The notes beneath the pieces were generated by a model. That model was not told the DNA's origin and searched no databases. It saw only the letters and a program-made list of their open reading frames with translations. A stretch of DNA of 64,000 bases from Lobulomyces angularis (lineage: Eukaryota > Chytridiomycota > Chytridiomycetes > Lobulomycetales > Lobulomycetaceae), in assembly GCA_027604685.1 (NCBI GenBank), contig JADHYX010000038.1, forward strand, positions 1 through 64,000, written 5' to 3'. Shown one piece after another: positions 10,382 through 22,827 of the stretch. The stretch's first letter is position 1; each line of letters starts with the position of its first letter. A program made the position numbers and the translations under genes.

Positions 10382-13300
10382 ATGTCAGATACTTCTGCAA
10401 ATACTCAACTAAAAACAAATACTGACCTCCAAGGTCTCGGAACCGCCTTTGGAATCCAAGTCTTGATTTCTTTTGGAGTAATCCTCGTTTTTTCTTTAAT
10501 TTTAAGACCATATCATAGAGTCATTTACGAACCAAGATCTAAATTCGCTCCTGACAGGTTTTCATTTTTAATGTTTTTTACAAGTTAAACTTCTCCTTCT
10601 TAGTAAAAAACCTCTTCCTTTAACAAAAGAACCTTTATCCTGGATACAAACAACGAGGAAAGTTGATATTTTACTTGCTGTAGATAAAATTGGACTTGAT
10701 GCAGTTATGTACCTAAGATTTATAAAGTTTTGCGTGCACTTTTTTTTATGTGCAACTGTATTTGCTGTTCCATTGTGTTTATGTAAGTATTTACGATAAA
10801 TAATGCTTATGAGTTATTTTCTTTTAACTTTTTGCTTTTAGTTCATTATTTCATTATGCCCGCACCTCCAAAGCCTACTACTAGAAGATCCAAAGCAAAA
10901 GTTAGTTATTCTTTAGAATTATTGACCATTAGCAACATACATTTTAAAGGTTTGTTTATTTTTTCTTAAAATCAACTAAACTGGAGTAGAGGAATTTGGT
11001 GGAGATACCGATCCAAACTTTTATTATTGGTTTTACATGTATAGCAGCTTATTGTGGATGGCCTCCTTATGGTGTTACTGTATGGCAGATATCGAAGTTT
11101 CATATTTTCTAAAATTTTTTTATATAGATAATCTCTATGTTATTTGGAGGCAATTTACTCACCTACGCCGTCATTGGTTTAAAACGGCAGAATTTAATAA
11201 TGGCCATCATAACGTAAAAAAAGTAATTTTAATATGTCTAACTCAAACAATTACAGAAAACACTATTGTTGTCAGGTGTTCCAGATGAACTCAAATCAGA
11301 AGAAAAGTTACAGCGTCATTATGAGAAGTTATTTGAAAAAGAAAATTACGGTAATTTTCAACTAATTGTTGGTAGAGATTCAAAGAAACTAACTACCTTG
11401 GTTACGGAACATTTGAAATGCACCGAAAAAATGGAAAAGACTTTAATTAAATTTCTTAAATCAAGCAAAGGAAAGCGACCAACACATTCCGAAGATGGTC
11501 AAAAAGTGGATTCCATTAATTTTTACTCAAAAAAGTTAAATGAATTGGAAGAACAAATATATGATTTACGGGTGAATGGCGATAAGAAACTTGAGCAAGA
11601 TTCTTCAGCTTTTATTTCTTTTGACACCATACTCTCTTGTCATAAAGTGGCTAAAAAATTAGAGCATCCTTTAAATATCGGCGGAGTCTTAGATCCAAGT
11701 GTTAAGCTGTGTCCAAATTATGACGACGTAATTTGGAAAAATGTAGGGCTTTCGAAATCTGCACTACGTGGACGTAGGTTTCTCACTATAGCCATTTTTA
11801 TTGCTATAGCTTTGGGTTGGACTGGTTTAGTTAGTTTTGTTACAGTCCTTACTCAGTTAGACACAATCAAAACTTTTTCTCCTCAACTTGCTCTTTTGAT
11901 TAACGAAAACAAATTTTTTACTATATTTTTCACCTCAATTCTGGGTCCTTTACTTTTAGGTTTTAATAATAAAGGTTGTAGTTTTAATTTTTTGTATTTT
12001 TTTATTAGCTTCTTTAAATTTGCTTTTACCGATTATTTTAAGATATTTAACAGTATTTCAAGGTGTAAAAACTAATGAAGGTGTTGAAAAAAGTGTTTTA
12101 AGGAAGTATTACTTTTTCCTACTGTACCAATTTTTACTTACAACAGGTATGAATTTAATTAAGGAAATTAAACTAATTTTTTAAGGCGTAACAACGCTGT
12201 TGGTAACCTATTTCTCCTCTTTAAATTTAAACCCACAAACTGGTGAGCAGATTGTTGAAAAAACTAATGCTGATGGTAAGCATAACATTTTATAAGTTTG
12301 TGACTTAAAAATTTGTATTAGGAACAACAACTACAAACGGAGTGTTCAATACATTGCTTACACCAATAGCCAGCGGATTTTTAAAGTTTAGCACGACATT
12401 TATTATTTTAGCATCACAATCGTTAACGGGTTATTCTATTGAAATTGCTCAAGCAGTACCTCTTTTATCGAATATGATAAAGAGAAGATTTTTTAATTTA
12501 ACTCCAAGGCAAGAGTTTGAAGTCAATAAACCTCCAACTTTTCCTTATGCAGGTAATTCATTAAATTTTTTTTAATTTTATCATCTTTTTTCTAGTTACA
12601 TATGGTTTACTACTGTATCTATTTGTTTATTCCGCTTGTTATTCTATCGTCGCTCCATTTATAGTACCATTCGCATTATTAGGTGCGTATATTTTATGCT
12701 GGAAATATATTTATCTGATAAAAATATTGCAGCCTTTTCTTTCACTTACTCTATAATGAAATATCAAATTTTGTATGTGTATGAGACAAGAGTTGAAACT
12801 GGCGGAACTTGGTGGCCTAAGGTTTCCACATTAATTTTAATTGGGCTATTTCTTTGCCAGTTTACAACAGCGGGAGTTTTATCAATGAAAATTTGGATTG
12901 AAAATTCTGGAAGAAGTAGAGGTATACTGTAGCAATTTAATAACAAATTTTTTTTAAAAAATTTTTTTTTTCTTTTCTCAGGTCCTGTCATAATGGCAAC
13001 AATAGCTCCTGCTGCTACATTATGTAAAAATATCCAAAATATTTTTTCTTTAATTTTTTTAAAATTTTCAATAAGTATTTTGGTTTTATATTAATCGAAC
13101 ATTTGCTGTCAATACCAAATTTGTTTCAGAGGATTTATCAAGTTACGCTGCTGCATTTCAAAAGGAGACAGAAAATTTTAATTTAGAAGAAGAAGTGTTT
13201 AATCCAGCATTTGCGAAACCATTGCCTAAGGTAAAATTTTTATTAAAATTGTTTTTGTTAATACAAAATAATATTTTTTAGATTTGGCTTCCAAGTGGTT

Positions 13301-14149
13301 TAGAAAATAAAGTTGAACAGTTTCATAAATTGGAATATTCTAGTTTAGAAGATTATTTAAAGAAAAAAAATCCTTATATGTTTGACAATCAACGAAATAA
13401 TGCAAATGATTCTAGCTCTACTTTAGGTTCAGCATTTGGTAGTTTTCTTATTTTCAGCACCCAACTAATTTAAATTTTAGATGTTGCAAAAGCACATCGA
13501 TTAGCAGCTCAGGCTCAACGTAACGATGATTTTGTAAGGAGAGAGACTATGAAGCGAATGAGTGCGTTAGGTAATGTTTTCAAAGTGTAATTGCCGTTTT
13601 ATTTCATCTTTAGGTAACCCTATCCAACTTGGTGGTGAATTGCGTGGCTATGAAGCAGATTCACTTAAGTATAGGCAGCAATATTCAAGTGATAATTTCG
13701 GTTTTAGTGACTATGAGGGCCGGCCACTAATGGTTGAAGATCGTCCTGAGAGCCCACATTACATGCAGAGCACCGGAAATATGTATCCACAACCGAACAA
13801 TCAAGAAATTGGTTCTCAAAATGTTGGGCATCCACAGGAACTGAGTCAGTCTCAAATGCGGTACGGTCAAACTCAATACACAAATCAACCACAAAACCCA
13901 CAACCCTATTATCAGAATTCTAGACCCTCACCTCAGCAACAATTTCAACCCCACCAATCCAGTCCTCTGCACTATCAACGACAGCCACAACTTGCAGGAT
14001 CAGTTATAAGTACAGCTTCACATCGAAGTGCCAATTCCTCACATAATCCAGCGGGTTATCAACAGAGCAGTCAACATCATCAAAGAAATTTTCCTCAACA
14101 AAGATATCCACAATCAAATCATGTTAAAAATAATTATAATCAAGGTTAA
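10382..14149 (+). CDS. CSC1/OSCA-like (DUF221) membrane channel protein
   Basis: A gene of at least a dozen exons. The N-terminus has a first membrane helix (GIQVLISFGVILVFSLI) and the block FAPDR...PLSWIQTT typical of the N-terminal CSC1 domain. A cytosolic domain starts TLLLSGVPDEL, as in the PHM7 cytosolic module, and ends near PNYDDVIWKNVGLS. A 7-TM pore region follows (GLVSFVTVLTQL; LPIILRYLTVFQG; PPTFPYAVTYGLLLYLFVYS; YETRVETGGTWWPK). The last exon (13616-14149) encodes a Gln/Pro/Ser-rich disordered tail. The family comprises calcium-permeable osmo- and mechanosensitive channels of the plasma membrane or ER. The Q-rich tail is longer than in many relatives and may be a regulatory tail (inference). 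Confidence 0.9.
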
Positions 14150-14468
14150 GATGCGAAAAAATGGACTCTAATATAATCTTTTTTTTTTTCCTCCACTTTT
14201 ATATTTATTTGATAATATTTTTTTAAATACTGCAATAAAAAATTTTTCAAAAAACATGCTTAAAAATATTTATTAAATTTCAACAATAGATTAACCACAT
14301 AAAAATTAGCTCTAAATGATCTAAAAGCAATCGAAAAGCTGAATAATATTGAAGGCAAAAAATGACGACATAGGAGGTGCTTAATTTCCCCTCAATTTTG
14401 TAAACATAAATAAGAAAAAACAAGAATATTTTTAACTTTTTATAATTTTCAGATTCAAACCTTTCTTA
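14150..14468. other. Intergenic, CSC1-like to Fat1-like
   Basis: AT-rich 3' region of the CSC1-like gene and presumed promoter of the next gene. I see nothing else. Confidence 0.5.
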
Positions 14469-16951
14469 ATGAACGAATCTATTAACAACCTCATCAGTTC
14501 CGTTGCCCTACTCTCTAGTGATCATCACATTTTTTCTTTTCCGTTAAACACCTCAAATGTCACTTTTCTGGTAGCTTTATCCATCGGCATCTTATTTCTT
14601 GCAAAATTTATTATTTCAAATTTGATTAGATTGAATGTTTTTAATGAAATAATGTTAATAAAAACCTTTTTGGGTCCAGCTTTAAGAACCATTTATAAAA
14701 GATTTTTTAAAGAATCAGGTAGTGCTGTAGAAGGTTTTTTAGATGCTGTTAAATCGTAAATATTCCATTTTTATAATTAATTAATTTTTTATATTTAATT
14801 TTTTTAACTTTCAAAAATTTTTAATTTTTTAAATCAAGTGTTCCAAATAAAACCGCTTTAATATTTACCCTTACTGGTGAAATTTGGACTTACAAAAAAT
14901 TAAATGAGGGTAGATTCTAAAAATTATTCGTTTAATTTTTTACAAACAATTTTTTCCTTGTTTAGATACAAACAAGTTATCAAATTTTTTAATTGAGAAT
15001 AATTTAGTTGAATCAAAACAAGTAGTATCCATATTTTTACCTAATTCCCCAGAATTCATTAAATCTTGGTTGGGATTATGGAAATTAGGACAAACTTGTT
15101 CCTTTATAAATACAAATTTAAAAGGAAACTCCCTATTACACGCTTTAAAGGTATCAAACTCCAGGTATATAGTTACGGATGAAAACCTTCTTGAAGAAGT
15201 GTTAATAATTAAGGAGAACTTGATGGATCTGAAAGTTGTCGTATTGAGCACTGCTGTAAACGGGGAGGAAAAGTTTGGACTTTTGTCAAAGGATGTCTTA
15301 CTTTTTAATGAAAACATGAGTGATGCTATCATTGAACCTCATAACTTTAGAAAAAATGTTTTATCTACTGATGTTGCTTTACTTATTTTCACTTCAGGAA
15401 CTACTGGTTTACCAAAGCCTGCTACACTTACTCATGAAAAATTTAGAATTTTATCGAATGTTCCAAGGTTTTCTATTTTTTTGATTTGTAGATTTTATAA
15501 GTAAAAAATTAATATAGATTTTTTGGACTTGGCAAAAATGATAGGATCTACACTGCCCTGCCTCTTTATCATACTGCTGGAGCTACTCTTGGTTTTGGAA
15601 ACTCTATTTACAATTGTTCTACCATTATTATTGCGCCAAAATTTTCTGCTTCTAAATTTTTTTATGATTGTAAAAGGTTTGACGCAACAGGTATTTTGTC
15701 AAGAAATAAAAATTTAAAAATTACATTATGTTTTTTAAATTTATTATTTATAATATGTAAACTGATTACTAATTTGTTATTTATAGCGTTTCAATATATT
15801 GGTGAACTGGCAAGATATCTTCTAACAACCCCGGGAAGTACAAATGACAAAAATCATAGTGTAAGAATAGCTTTTGGAAATGGGCTTAGAAAAGATATTT
15901 GGTTAAATTTTAAAAGCCGATTTAACATAAAGGAAATTGGTGAATTTTATGGAAGTACCGAAGGTAACGCTTCAATGCATAATCACCAAGTCGGAAATGA
16001 TGGTATTGGTGCAGTTGGTCGAGCTGGCCCCATAGCTAGTATTGTTTTTTGTTCTGTTTTAATTGGTAAAATTTGTTGACGTTATATCCCTTTTTTTTTT
16101 TCAATACTGTTTTATCAAATAGAATACGATCAAGAAAACGATATTCATCCAAGAAACGCTAAAGGATTTTGTAAACAAGTTCCATATGGTGTGGAAGGAG
16201 AATTAATTGGGAAAATCCAAACTTGGCATCCTACCAGAAATTTTGCAGGTAAGCATAAATATGAAAATTTGCTTTATTGTAACTTGTTGTTTATCTCTCC
16301 AGGCTATCATCAGAATAAAATTGAGACCAATAAAAAAATTTTAAGAGATGTCTTTGTGAAAGGAGACATGTGGTAAGAAACGAAATAAACTTATTAAACA
16401 AAAGAATCTAGGTTTCGAACAGGAGATTTATTAAGAAAAGAAAGAGACCAACGATACTATTTTGTGGATAGGGTTGGAGATACATTTAGATGGAAAGGAG
16501 AAAATGTTTCAACTGGAGAAATTCTTGGGGCAATATCAAAATTTGATATAAAGATTCAAGAGGCAGTGGTTTATGGAGTAGAAGTTCCATACATGGATGG
16601 TAAGGCTGGGGCTGTAGCGTTAAAGGTTGACGAAGACTTTAAATTAAACGAACTATATGGTTTTTTTAAAAGTGAAGGTAAAAAAAAACGACAAAAAGAA
16701 TCATTTATTTATTTATTTTGTTTTAAGGGTTACCCAGTTATGCTATACCAATCTGGATAAGAATATTAAAAAAAGTAGAATTAACTGGAACTTTTAAACC
16801 AATTAAACATCAGTTGCAAGTTGAAGGAATTGATTTAAAAAATTTTGATAAGGATGACAAAATATTTTGGGTTAAACCTGGATCGAACGAATATGTTGAA
16901 TTTACAAAATCTGATTACCAAGATATTATTGAAAAAAAAGTTAGATTATAA
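14469..16951 (+). CDS. FAT1: Very-long-chain acyl-CoA synthetase / fatty acid transporter (Fat1-like)
   Basis: About ten exons. The N-terminus has a membrane helix (VTFLVALSIGILFLAKFI). The AMP-binding P-loop reads FTSGTTGLPKPA (near 15388-15423). FATP/VLACS signatures follow: GNGLRKDIW, EFYGSTEGN and the late block YFVDRVGDTFRWKGENVST, which is specific to the FATP/very-long-chain branch. The C-terminus is KKVRL. The enzyme activates very-long-chain fatty acids with ATP and CoA and assists uptake; relatives sit on plasma membrane, lipid droplets or peroxisomes. The last three residues are not a standard PTS1, so a peroxisomal location is unproven. All exon joins keep frame. Confidence 0.9.
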
Positions 16952-17332
16952 AAAAGTAAAAAAATTTTTTTCCAGATTTTTTTTTTTTTTTTTTTTTTTA
17001 ATTAATTTTTTTTAATTTAATAATATTATTGTTGCTGGTATATATTTTTTTTTTTTTAANNNNNNNNNNAAAAAAAAAAAAAAAAAAAAAAATTTCAGAT
17101 TAAAATTAAATATTTTTATACATATATTAATTATTTACAAACTTTATTTTTTTCCTTTTTTTCTTGTTTATTTTTGATTTTTACCCAAAAAAAAAAAAAA
17201 AAAAAAATAATAATATTTATTTTTTTTTATTTTTGATTTATTTTTATTCATTTATGTCAATTTTTTCGCTGCAACGAAATTTTCTAACTAATGGTTCTAA
17301 ATCAAAAGAAAAAAAAAAAAATTAAAAGTGCT
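16952..17332. other. Low-complexity poly(A)/poly(T) spacer around an assembly gap
   Basis: Long T- and A-runs flank a run of ten N at 17060-17069. The fixed size of ten suggests a placeholder of unknown true length. The assembler probably broke on the homopolymers. No gene is visible. Confidence 0.9.
17060..17069. other. Assembly gap (10 N)
   Basis: Ten undetermined bases between a poly(T) and a poly(A) tract. Sequence on either side may not be truly adjacent. Confidence 0.99.
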
Positions 17333-18253
17333 TTAAAAAAGTTCCATCATACCCATCGCCTCATGTCTTCGGAGTCCGTCTTTTCTAGCAAAGGCTCTGC
17401 CGCATCTTTTACAGCTGTACGGTTTTACACCCATATGAATTCTTTCGTGCCTACGAAGATCTTTGAAAAAATAAAATTTAGGCTTTTGTTCCTATTTGTT
17501 TATATACCATGCTTTCTTAAAAAATTTTGGTTGCAATCTTTGCATGTAAAAGGTTTTTTTATATCGTGAATTCTTAAATGACTATTTTTTTAAGTTAAAC
17601 TTGAAAAAATATTTTTCAAACTACCTTTTTAAATGCACTTGCTTTCTAAATTTTTTTTGACAGTGAGTACAAGTAAAGGGATAGTCAGTATCGGAAGCGA
17701 GTTCGTTTCCTGAATCGTCATGAACAGTTGAAGCGGGACTTAAAGGAGTTAAGTTTGAAAAACAAATATCATCAGCTGCAGATTTATAAGAGTTTAAATT
17801 CGCAAAAGATTGATTAGAGTTAACGCAGTTATTAATATGAGAAGATGGGCTAGAATTGGCAGAAGTTGGTGGTGTTTTGTAGGATGTAGAAGAAGATAAT
17901 TGAGTATTTATGTGCAATTTCTGGTTAGAAAGCCTTTGTTGACGCAGATTGTTAATGATATTAATATTTGAATCATTAGTTGTTAAAGTTGTGAGTTTAA
18001 AAGCGGCTGGATTAGTTTTGCCAAAACGTTGTTGAGAAAGTTTATTCGGAAAAGAATCGCCAAGAGAGAGTAATAGAGGTTCCACGACCTTACCTACGGC
18101 GGTACGACGAGCAATCGGTTGAAGTGTAGTAGGAAAATTGTGTTGGAGAGAAGAATCTATTCGTTGAAATTTCAACTCACTTGAACTTTTGTGAACAGTT
18201 GTTATTTCTTTCTGTTGAAAAAGATTTGAATTTAACAAAGAGCTTATTTGCAT
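17333..18253 (-). CDS. C2H2 zinc-finger transcription factor, three fingers at C-terminus
   Basis: Three exons read from ATG 18253. The first 190 residues are Ser/Asn/Gln-rich and disordered. The C-terminus has three fingers joined over two introns: CTHCQKKF...H-x3-H, CKDCNQNF...RRHERIH, and [18 protein letters not shown]. The third finger lacks the second metal-binding His or Cys before the protein ends at 17333, so it is a partial finger. The linkers and the [12 protein letters not shown] block resemble the Ace2/Swi5/Crz1 type of fungal regulators. Targets are not deducible. Part of the 3' end lies near the assembly gap, but the stop is clear. Confidence 0.8.
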
Positions 18254-18551
18254 TTTTAATTTTATTTTTTTGATTTTTTTTTTATTTTTTAATTTTTTTT
18301 GATCAAAAAAAAGTTTGAAGGAATTTTTTGTGCCTCAAATAACAAAGATTTGAAAGAAAAAATTTTTTTTGATTGAAATCGTGGACAGCCTTGAGCCATT
18401 TTTGCAGCAGCTTGGTAGGTGTTTTAGTTAATTGTTTAATTGCTTTATTCAAAGTCAATAGTTTTTTATTCAAATTCAATAGTTTCATTTATTTAACAAA
18501 TAATAAAATAAAAAAACATAAAATCTATTTTATTTCAAATAAAATTTTATT

Positions 18552-20888
18552 TTAACATTCAACTTTAAAACTTTTTTTGTCAAAAGTTAAATTTTTTTCA
18601 TCCTTTCTTATTTCTAATGATTTAAATTTTACTTCAACTTCCCAATCTCCATTTTTTGATTTAAATTCATTTAGGTTATGAAGATGCAATTCTTCTACAC
18701 CATTATGGAACCTTAATTTTTAAAAATGGAAAAAAATTAATAAAAACGTTGTGCTTTTACCATTTTATAGAAAGTTCTTCTCCATCAATTTGTTCATTTT
18801 CTGGTCGAAGATGTCCTAATGGAACAAACCTGCTTTTAATTACTCCCTCATTGTCTTTGCATTCAACTTTGACTTCATCAATCAAATTCACTCTATTTAA
18901 AAAATTTAACCAAAGTCCCTCTTGACAAATTGGACAAAAAGATGTGCTTTTCATGTTTCTCATTAAGCATGCTTCGTTGGTTGGGCGATAAGTTTTTTGT
19001 TTCCTTGAATTAAAAGTAGGATATGCACCAACAAAAGTGTTGTTCAAGTCTGTAAAACTTGTATTACTTTTTAAAAATTTCAATTTTAATATTACGAAAT
19101 AATGGTTCATCTGCGAATTCATGAATTTCTACATTGCAAAGTTGTCTAATCGGTGATCCCTCAACCGCCGGAAATCCTTGCTTAATAATTAAGGTATGTG
19201 ATCCGCTTGAAAATCCTTCATTTCCCTCCCAGCGGTAAAATTCCCTATCAAAATCTCCTCTAGGAGTCCAAGGTAACTCCTTTCCATCCTTTAAATTTTA
19301 AATAAAAATGAAAAAATCTAAAAAAAGATTTACCAGCGTAACCACAAGGGAACCTTTTGATTCTACTCCAGAGGCAGATATTTGTAACATCCATCTTTTT
19401 AAAACTCCTTCACTCTTAAATTGTAATGCAATTTCACCTTTTGCTAAATCATACCTTTAAGAGATATTTATAAAAATTCTAAAAAAATTTAAATCATTAC
19501 CAAGGGTAAGCTTGTAATAATAAGACTTCTTTTTCTTCTTTAACATTATTTGGCTCACTTAACCAGTGTTTCCATTTCAAATTGTTTAAAGTACTTGTTG
19601 GTGCTGCATTCACACCTTGTTAAAAAAAATATATATATTAGTAACTCATTTCCATTGAAATGTACCAGAATAAACGTCGCCACCGTCATACTAAATAAAA
19701 CGGTTAAATATAAAGTTAAAAAAAAGAAATTTTTTACTTCTTCACCGACTGATATAAAATTATGTCCCAGTTCATGTCGTAAAACGATGGTTCCGCTAAA
19801 ATAGAAAATATAAAATATGGAAAATAGGTTTTTAGTAAGTTATCTATATAACTACCTTAATATACTTTTTGTCGAAATGGTAAATTCACCACCTAAACCT
19901 CCATAATAATCATCGTTAGCTATTAAACTAGGAAAGTCACAAGCATAACTTCCAGTAACCTTACAAGACCGTCTCGCTTGTTGCGGCTTTGAACAGTATA
20001 TACCTCGAAGCTCTGTCCCATCTCGATACAATCCAAACGGTGTATTTTTAGGCTTTCCACTAACACCTATTCCAGATTCAACGGAAGGTTTGAATACTGC
20101 CCAGACATTCATTAAAGGTTTAACACTATTATTTTTTCAGGAATTTTAAATAAAAATAGAGCTAAGAAAATTTCACCTCCTAAAAGTCACCCCCGTCCAC
20201 ATATCTTTTGTTAGTCTTTTTATATCATCAAAAAATTTTGATTTTTCAGCCTGTTTTTTTATTAATGCAATATTCATTTAAATAATTTTTAATTAATATT
20301 TAATTACACTTGTATATCCATCACCCATAAAAACTACATCAACGCGATTTTCACTAGCACCACTATCAATTATTTTTAAAACTTCTTCATCATCCACAAA
20401 CTTTTTTAAATAGATGATTGTAATTTAGTATGAAATTTTTAATTTGCATAATTTTTTTTAAATTTTACATTATTAAAATTTTGAACAAAAAATTCATCAT
20501 CTTCGATATCTAATCCAAACTTACACACAGAATAGAGAGCTTGAAAAAAGCTTTTTTCGTTTAAAGCATTAATTTCAATCACTTCTTTTTCCGTCACACT
20601 TTTGTACTTGTCCTGTTCCAATTTTTTTCTATAAACTTCGTATTGATTATCAAAATTCAATGTTCTCATGTTTTGAACCGGATATTTTTCTAATAGTGTA
20701 CATCGATTATTACTAGGAGTGTATTCAATTTTCGCTCCAACAAATCCATCAAGTTGCAGATCAACTTTTTGGAAGTTAACTGGAATTTGAAGAGCGTAAA
20801 TAAATCTATTTTTTTTTTGTCAATTAAATGCAGTTCTCCAATTAAAGGTTATATACCCAATTAAAAATGTGAATGTTAGCAGGTACAT
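18552..20888 (-). CDS. Secreted M64 (IgA-peptidase-like) zinc metallopeptidase
   Basis: About nine exons from ATG 20888. A short hydrophobic leader (YLLTFTFLIGFIYA) suggests secretion. Family blocks appear in order: VVFMGDGYT, then NVWAVFKPSVESGIG, then the zinc site RHELGHNFISVGEEYDGG (HELGH at 19762-19776), and later RPTNEACLMRNM...STSFCPICQEG. This order is that of peptidase family M64, with HExxH and the downstream Met-containing and Cys-containing motifs intact, so activity is plausible. Fungal M64 proteins are extracellular proteases of unclear substrate; the IgA name comes from bacterial relatives and does not imply a host here. The C-terminal 60 residues form a beta-rich tail without a known motif. 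Confidence 0.88.
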
Positions 20889-21196
20889 TCTTATTTGGCT
20901 GTTAATGAAATTTTAAAAAAAAAATTTTCAACAAATGGAGCATTATGGGGTTTAAGGAAAAACTAAATAAGAGGGAAAATAAACCCACACTTCGTTACAT
21001 CAGATTTTAATTATGCAGGTTAATACAAAAATTATTACTCTGACAATTTTGAGTGTTCGGTTGTGAGGTCTTGTAATTGATTTTTAATTTATATTACATG
21101 AAATTTCAATTCCATGTATTATGGTGACAATTGTTTCTATAAATATACAAAAATATCAAATTAAAATAAATAAACCAAAAATATTTTAGATTAATC
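20889..21196. other. Intergenic, M64 promoter side
   Basis: AT-rich; presumed promoter of the M64 peptidase and 3' region of the Rcf2-like gene. Nothing else seen. Confidence 0.5.
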
Positions 21197-22251
21197 TTAA
21201 TATCTCTTGCTTTCAATGGAAATGTTCTTGGGTGGTGCTACATTCATTGCAGAAACTCCAGCAAAGGCAGCTAAAAAATAAAAGAAATAAAAAATAGACT
21301 CTTTGAAGATCTATACCTAAACCAAGTAGTACGGCACTTTGTGCGGTCATTCTAGAGTTAATAACTTTTTGGCTTGTATTGATATCTAAAAATGTCAAAA
21401 AATTTCTACCTTTTGTTTAACAAACCTTTTCTTCTATAATTGTACAAAAGAGAGCCTCCCATTGATAACGCCCATATTCCTAAGAAACAATGAAAAATTG
21501 AAAAAAATTAAAATTACCTCCTACTAAGGCATATCTATTCCTTAACAAGGATGCTTTAATGCCTTCTTTTGTCCAAGAGAATGGGGTGGATATATCTACA
21601 CCTAACACATTTAAATAAAATTATAAAATTTATCAAAAGGTAACCTTCTTCTAAAGCTTGTTCTGAAGGTTTATGTATGGAATACTGTGCACTAAATTTT
21701 CTATCTTCATTCATTGAAGATATATCGGTTCTATTAATGTGTTAATAGTTCTAAAAAAAAATAAAAAAAAAACCTGGTAAAAAAAGCAGCAGTACCAACT
21801 AAAGTGACCAAAAAAATTTTATAGGCTGGTCTTACATTATTATATAAAGCTGATCGTCTAGACTGATGAAGATACAAGGATATGGCGGCAGCACCAGTAG
21901 TCCAAATTGCAGCAGATTCTAGTCCCTGTCTAACTACCTCGTTGTGTATTTCATCTCCTGCTCTTTTTCTTTCCAGATGCGCAGCTTCAAAAATTATTAA
22001 TTTTGGTTAATTTCTTCCAAAATTATCAAGAAACGGTAAAAAAAGAAAAGTAATAATTAACAATTAAGAATTATGCAAATAACCATGATATAATCAAATA
22101 AATAAAAAAATAAAATAAGAGACAGAGGGCAATTCAAATTACGAAGAAGGACAGATTAATTACCTCTTCTTTCCTTTTGAGAATAAACAGAAAAATCGTC
22201 CAATGGTGTATCTATAGATAATTTATTTTTGTCTTCGTTATTTGCATTCAT
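21197..22251 (-). CDS. Rcf2/HIG1-domain mitochondrial inner membrane protein
   Basis: About seven small exons starting at ATG 22251. The protein of about 200 aa has an N-terminal half with WTTGAAAISLYLHQSRR and one membrane helix (IFLVTLVGTAAFF). A C-terminal HIG1-type segment follows: NRYALVGGIWALSMGGSL, then YNYRRKDINTSQKVINSR and AVLLGLGIAAFAGVSA. The R-x-x-x-x-x-G-x-W-x-L-S-M-G pattern and the Q-K-x-I-x-x-R-M-x-A-Q block match Rcf2, an assembly and regulatory factor of respiratory complex IV and III-IV supercomplexes. Localisation to the mitochondrial inner membrane follows from the family. Confidence 0.82.
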
Positions 22252-22827
22252 ATTGTGGGCAAAATAAAGTTTAAAATTTTATCAAATTTTTTTTTTTTTT
22301 TTTTTTTAACCACGTAAAGAATTGGAACCAATTCGGTTTTTTTGAACATCATTTTGCTCATTGTTAGTGAGCTGTATATTTCATATATGGTTATTGTGGT
22401 ATGGAAGATTGGGATAAACGTTGCCTGCTTAGAAGTTTGCTGCGGGTAAATAGATGATATGAACTTTTTTCGTGGCATTACAAAAGTCTCTATAAAAAGT
22501 AGTTGTATTCACCAGTACATTGACATTAAATTTAAATGTTAAAAGTTGTTTTCATTTCTTCTTCTTTTATTATATGTTGTGTTCATTTTTTCTTTATTTA
22601 TTATATGTCATAGTACATATTTAAATTGCAATTCAGTGATTTGTTTTGGAAGAAATTCACATTATTAAATCACATTAAATTTGTGTCGCTTTTGAATTCC
22701 GTCCTTCTCCTTCTGCAAAAATTATTAATTAACCTTTGCAGAATTTTTTTTTTTTTTTAACTTCCTGAGTTCCATTTTTAGAACCAATTCAGAGTAAACT
22801 TCTAGCAATTGAAAGTAAGCGACTACT
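22252..22827. other. Divergent promoter region, Rcf2-like / cyclin
   Basis: Spacer between two divergently transcribed genes, AT-rich with a poly(T) tract near 22285-22310. It probably contains both promoters. No gene or RNA recognised. Confidence 0.5.
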
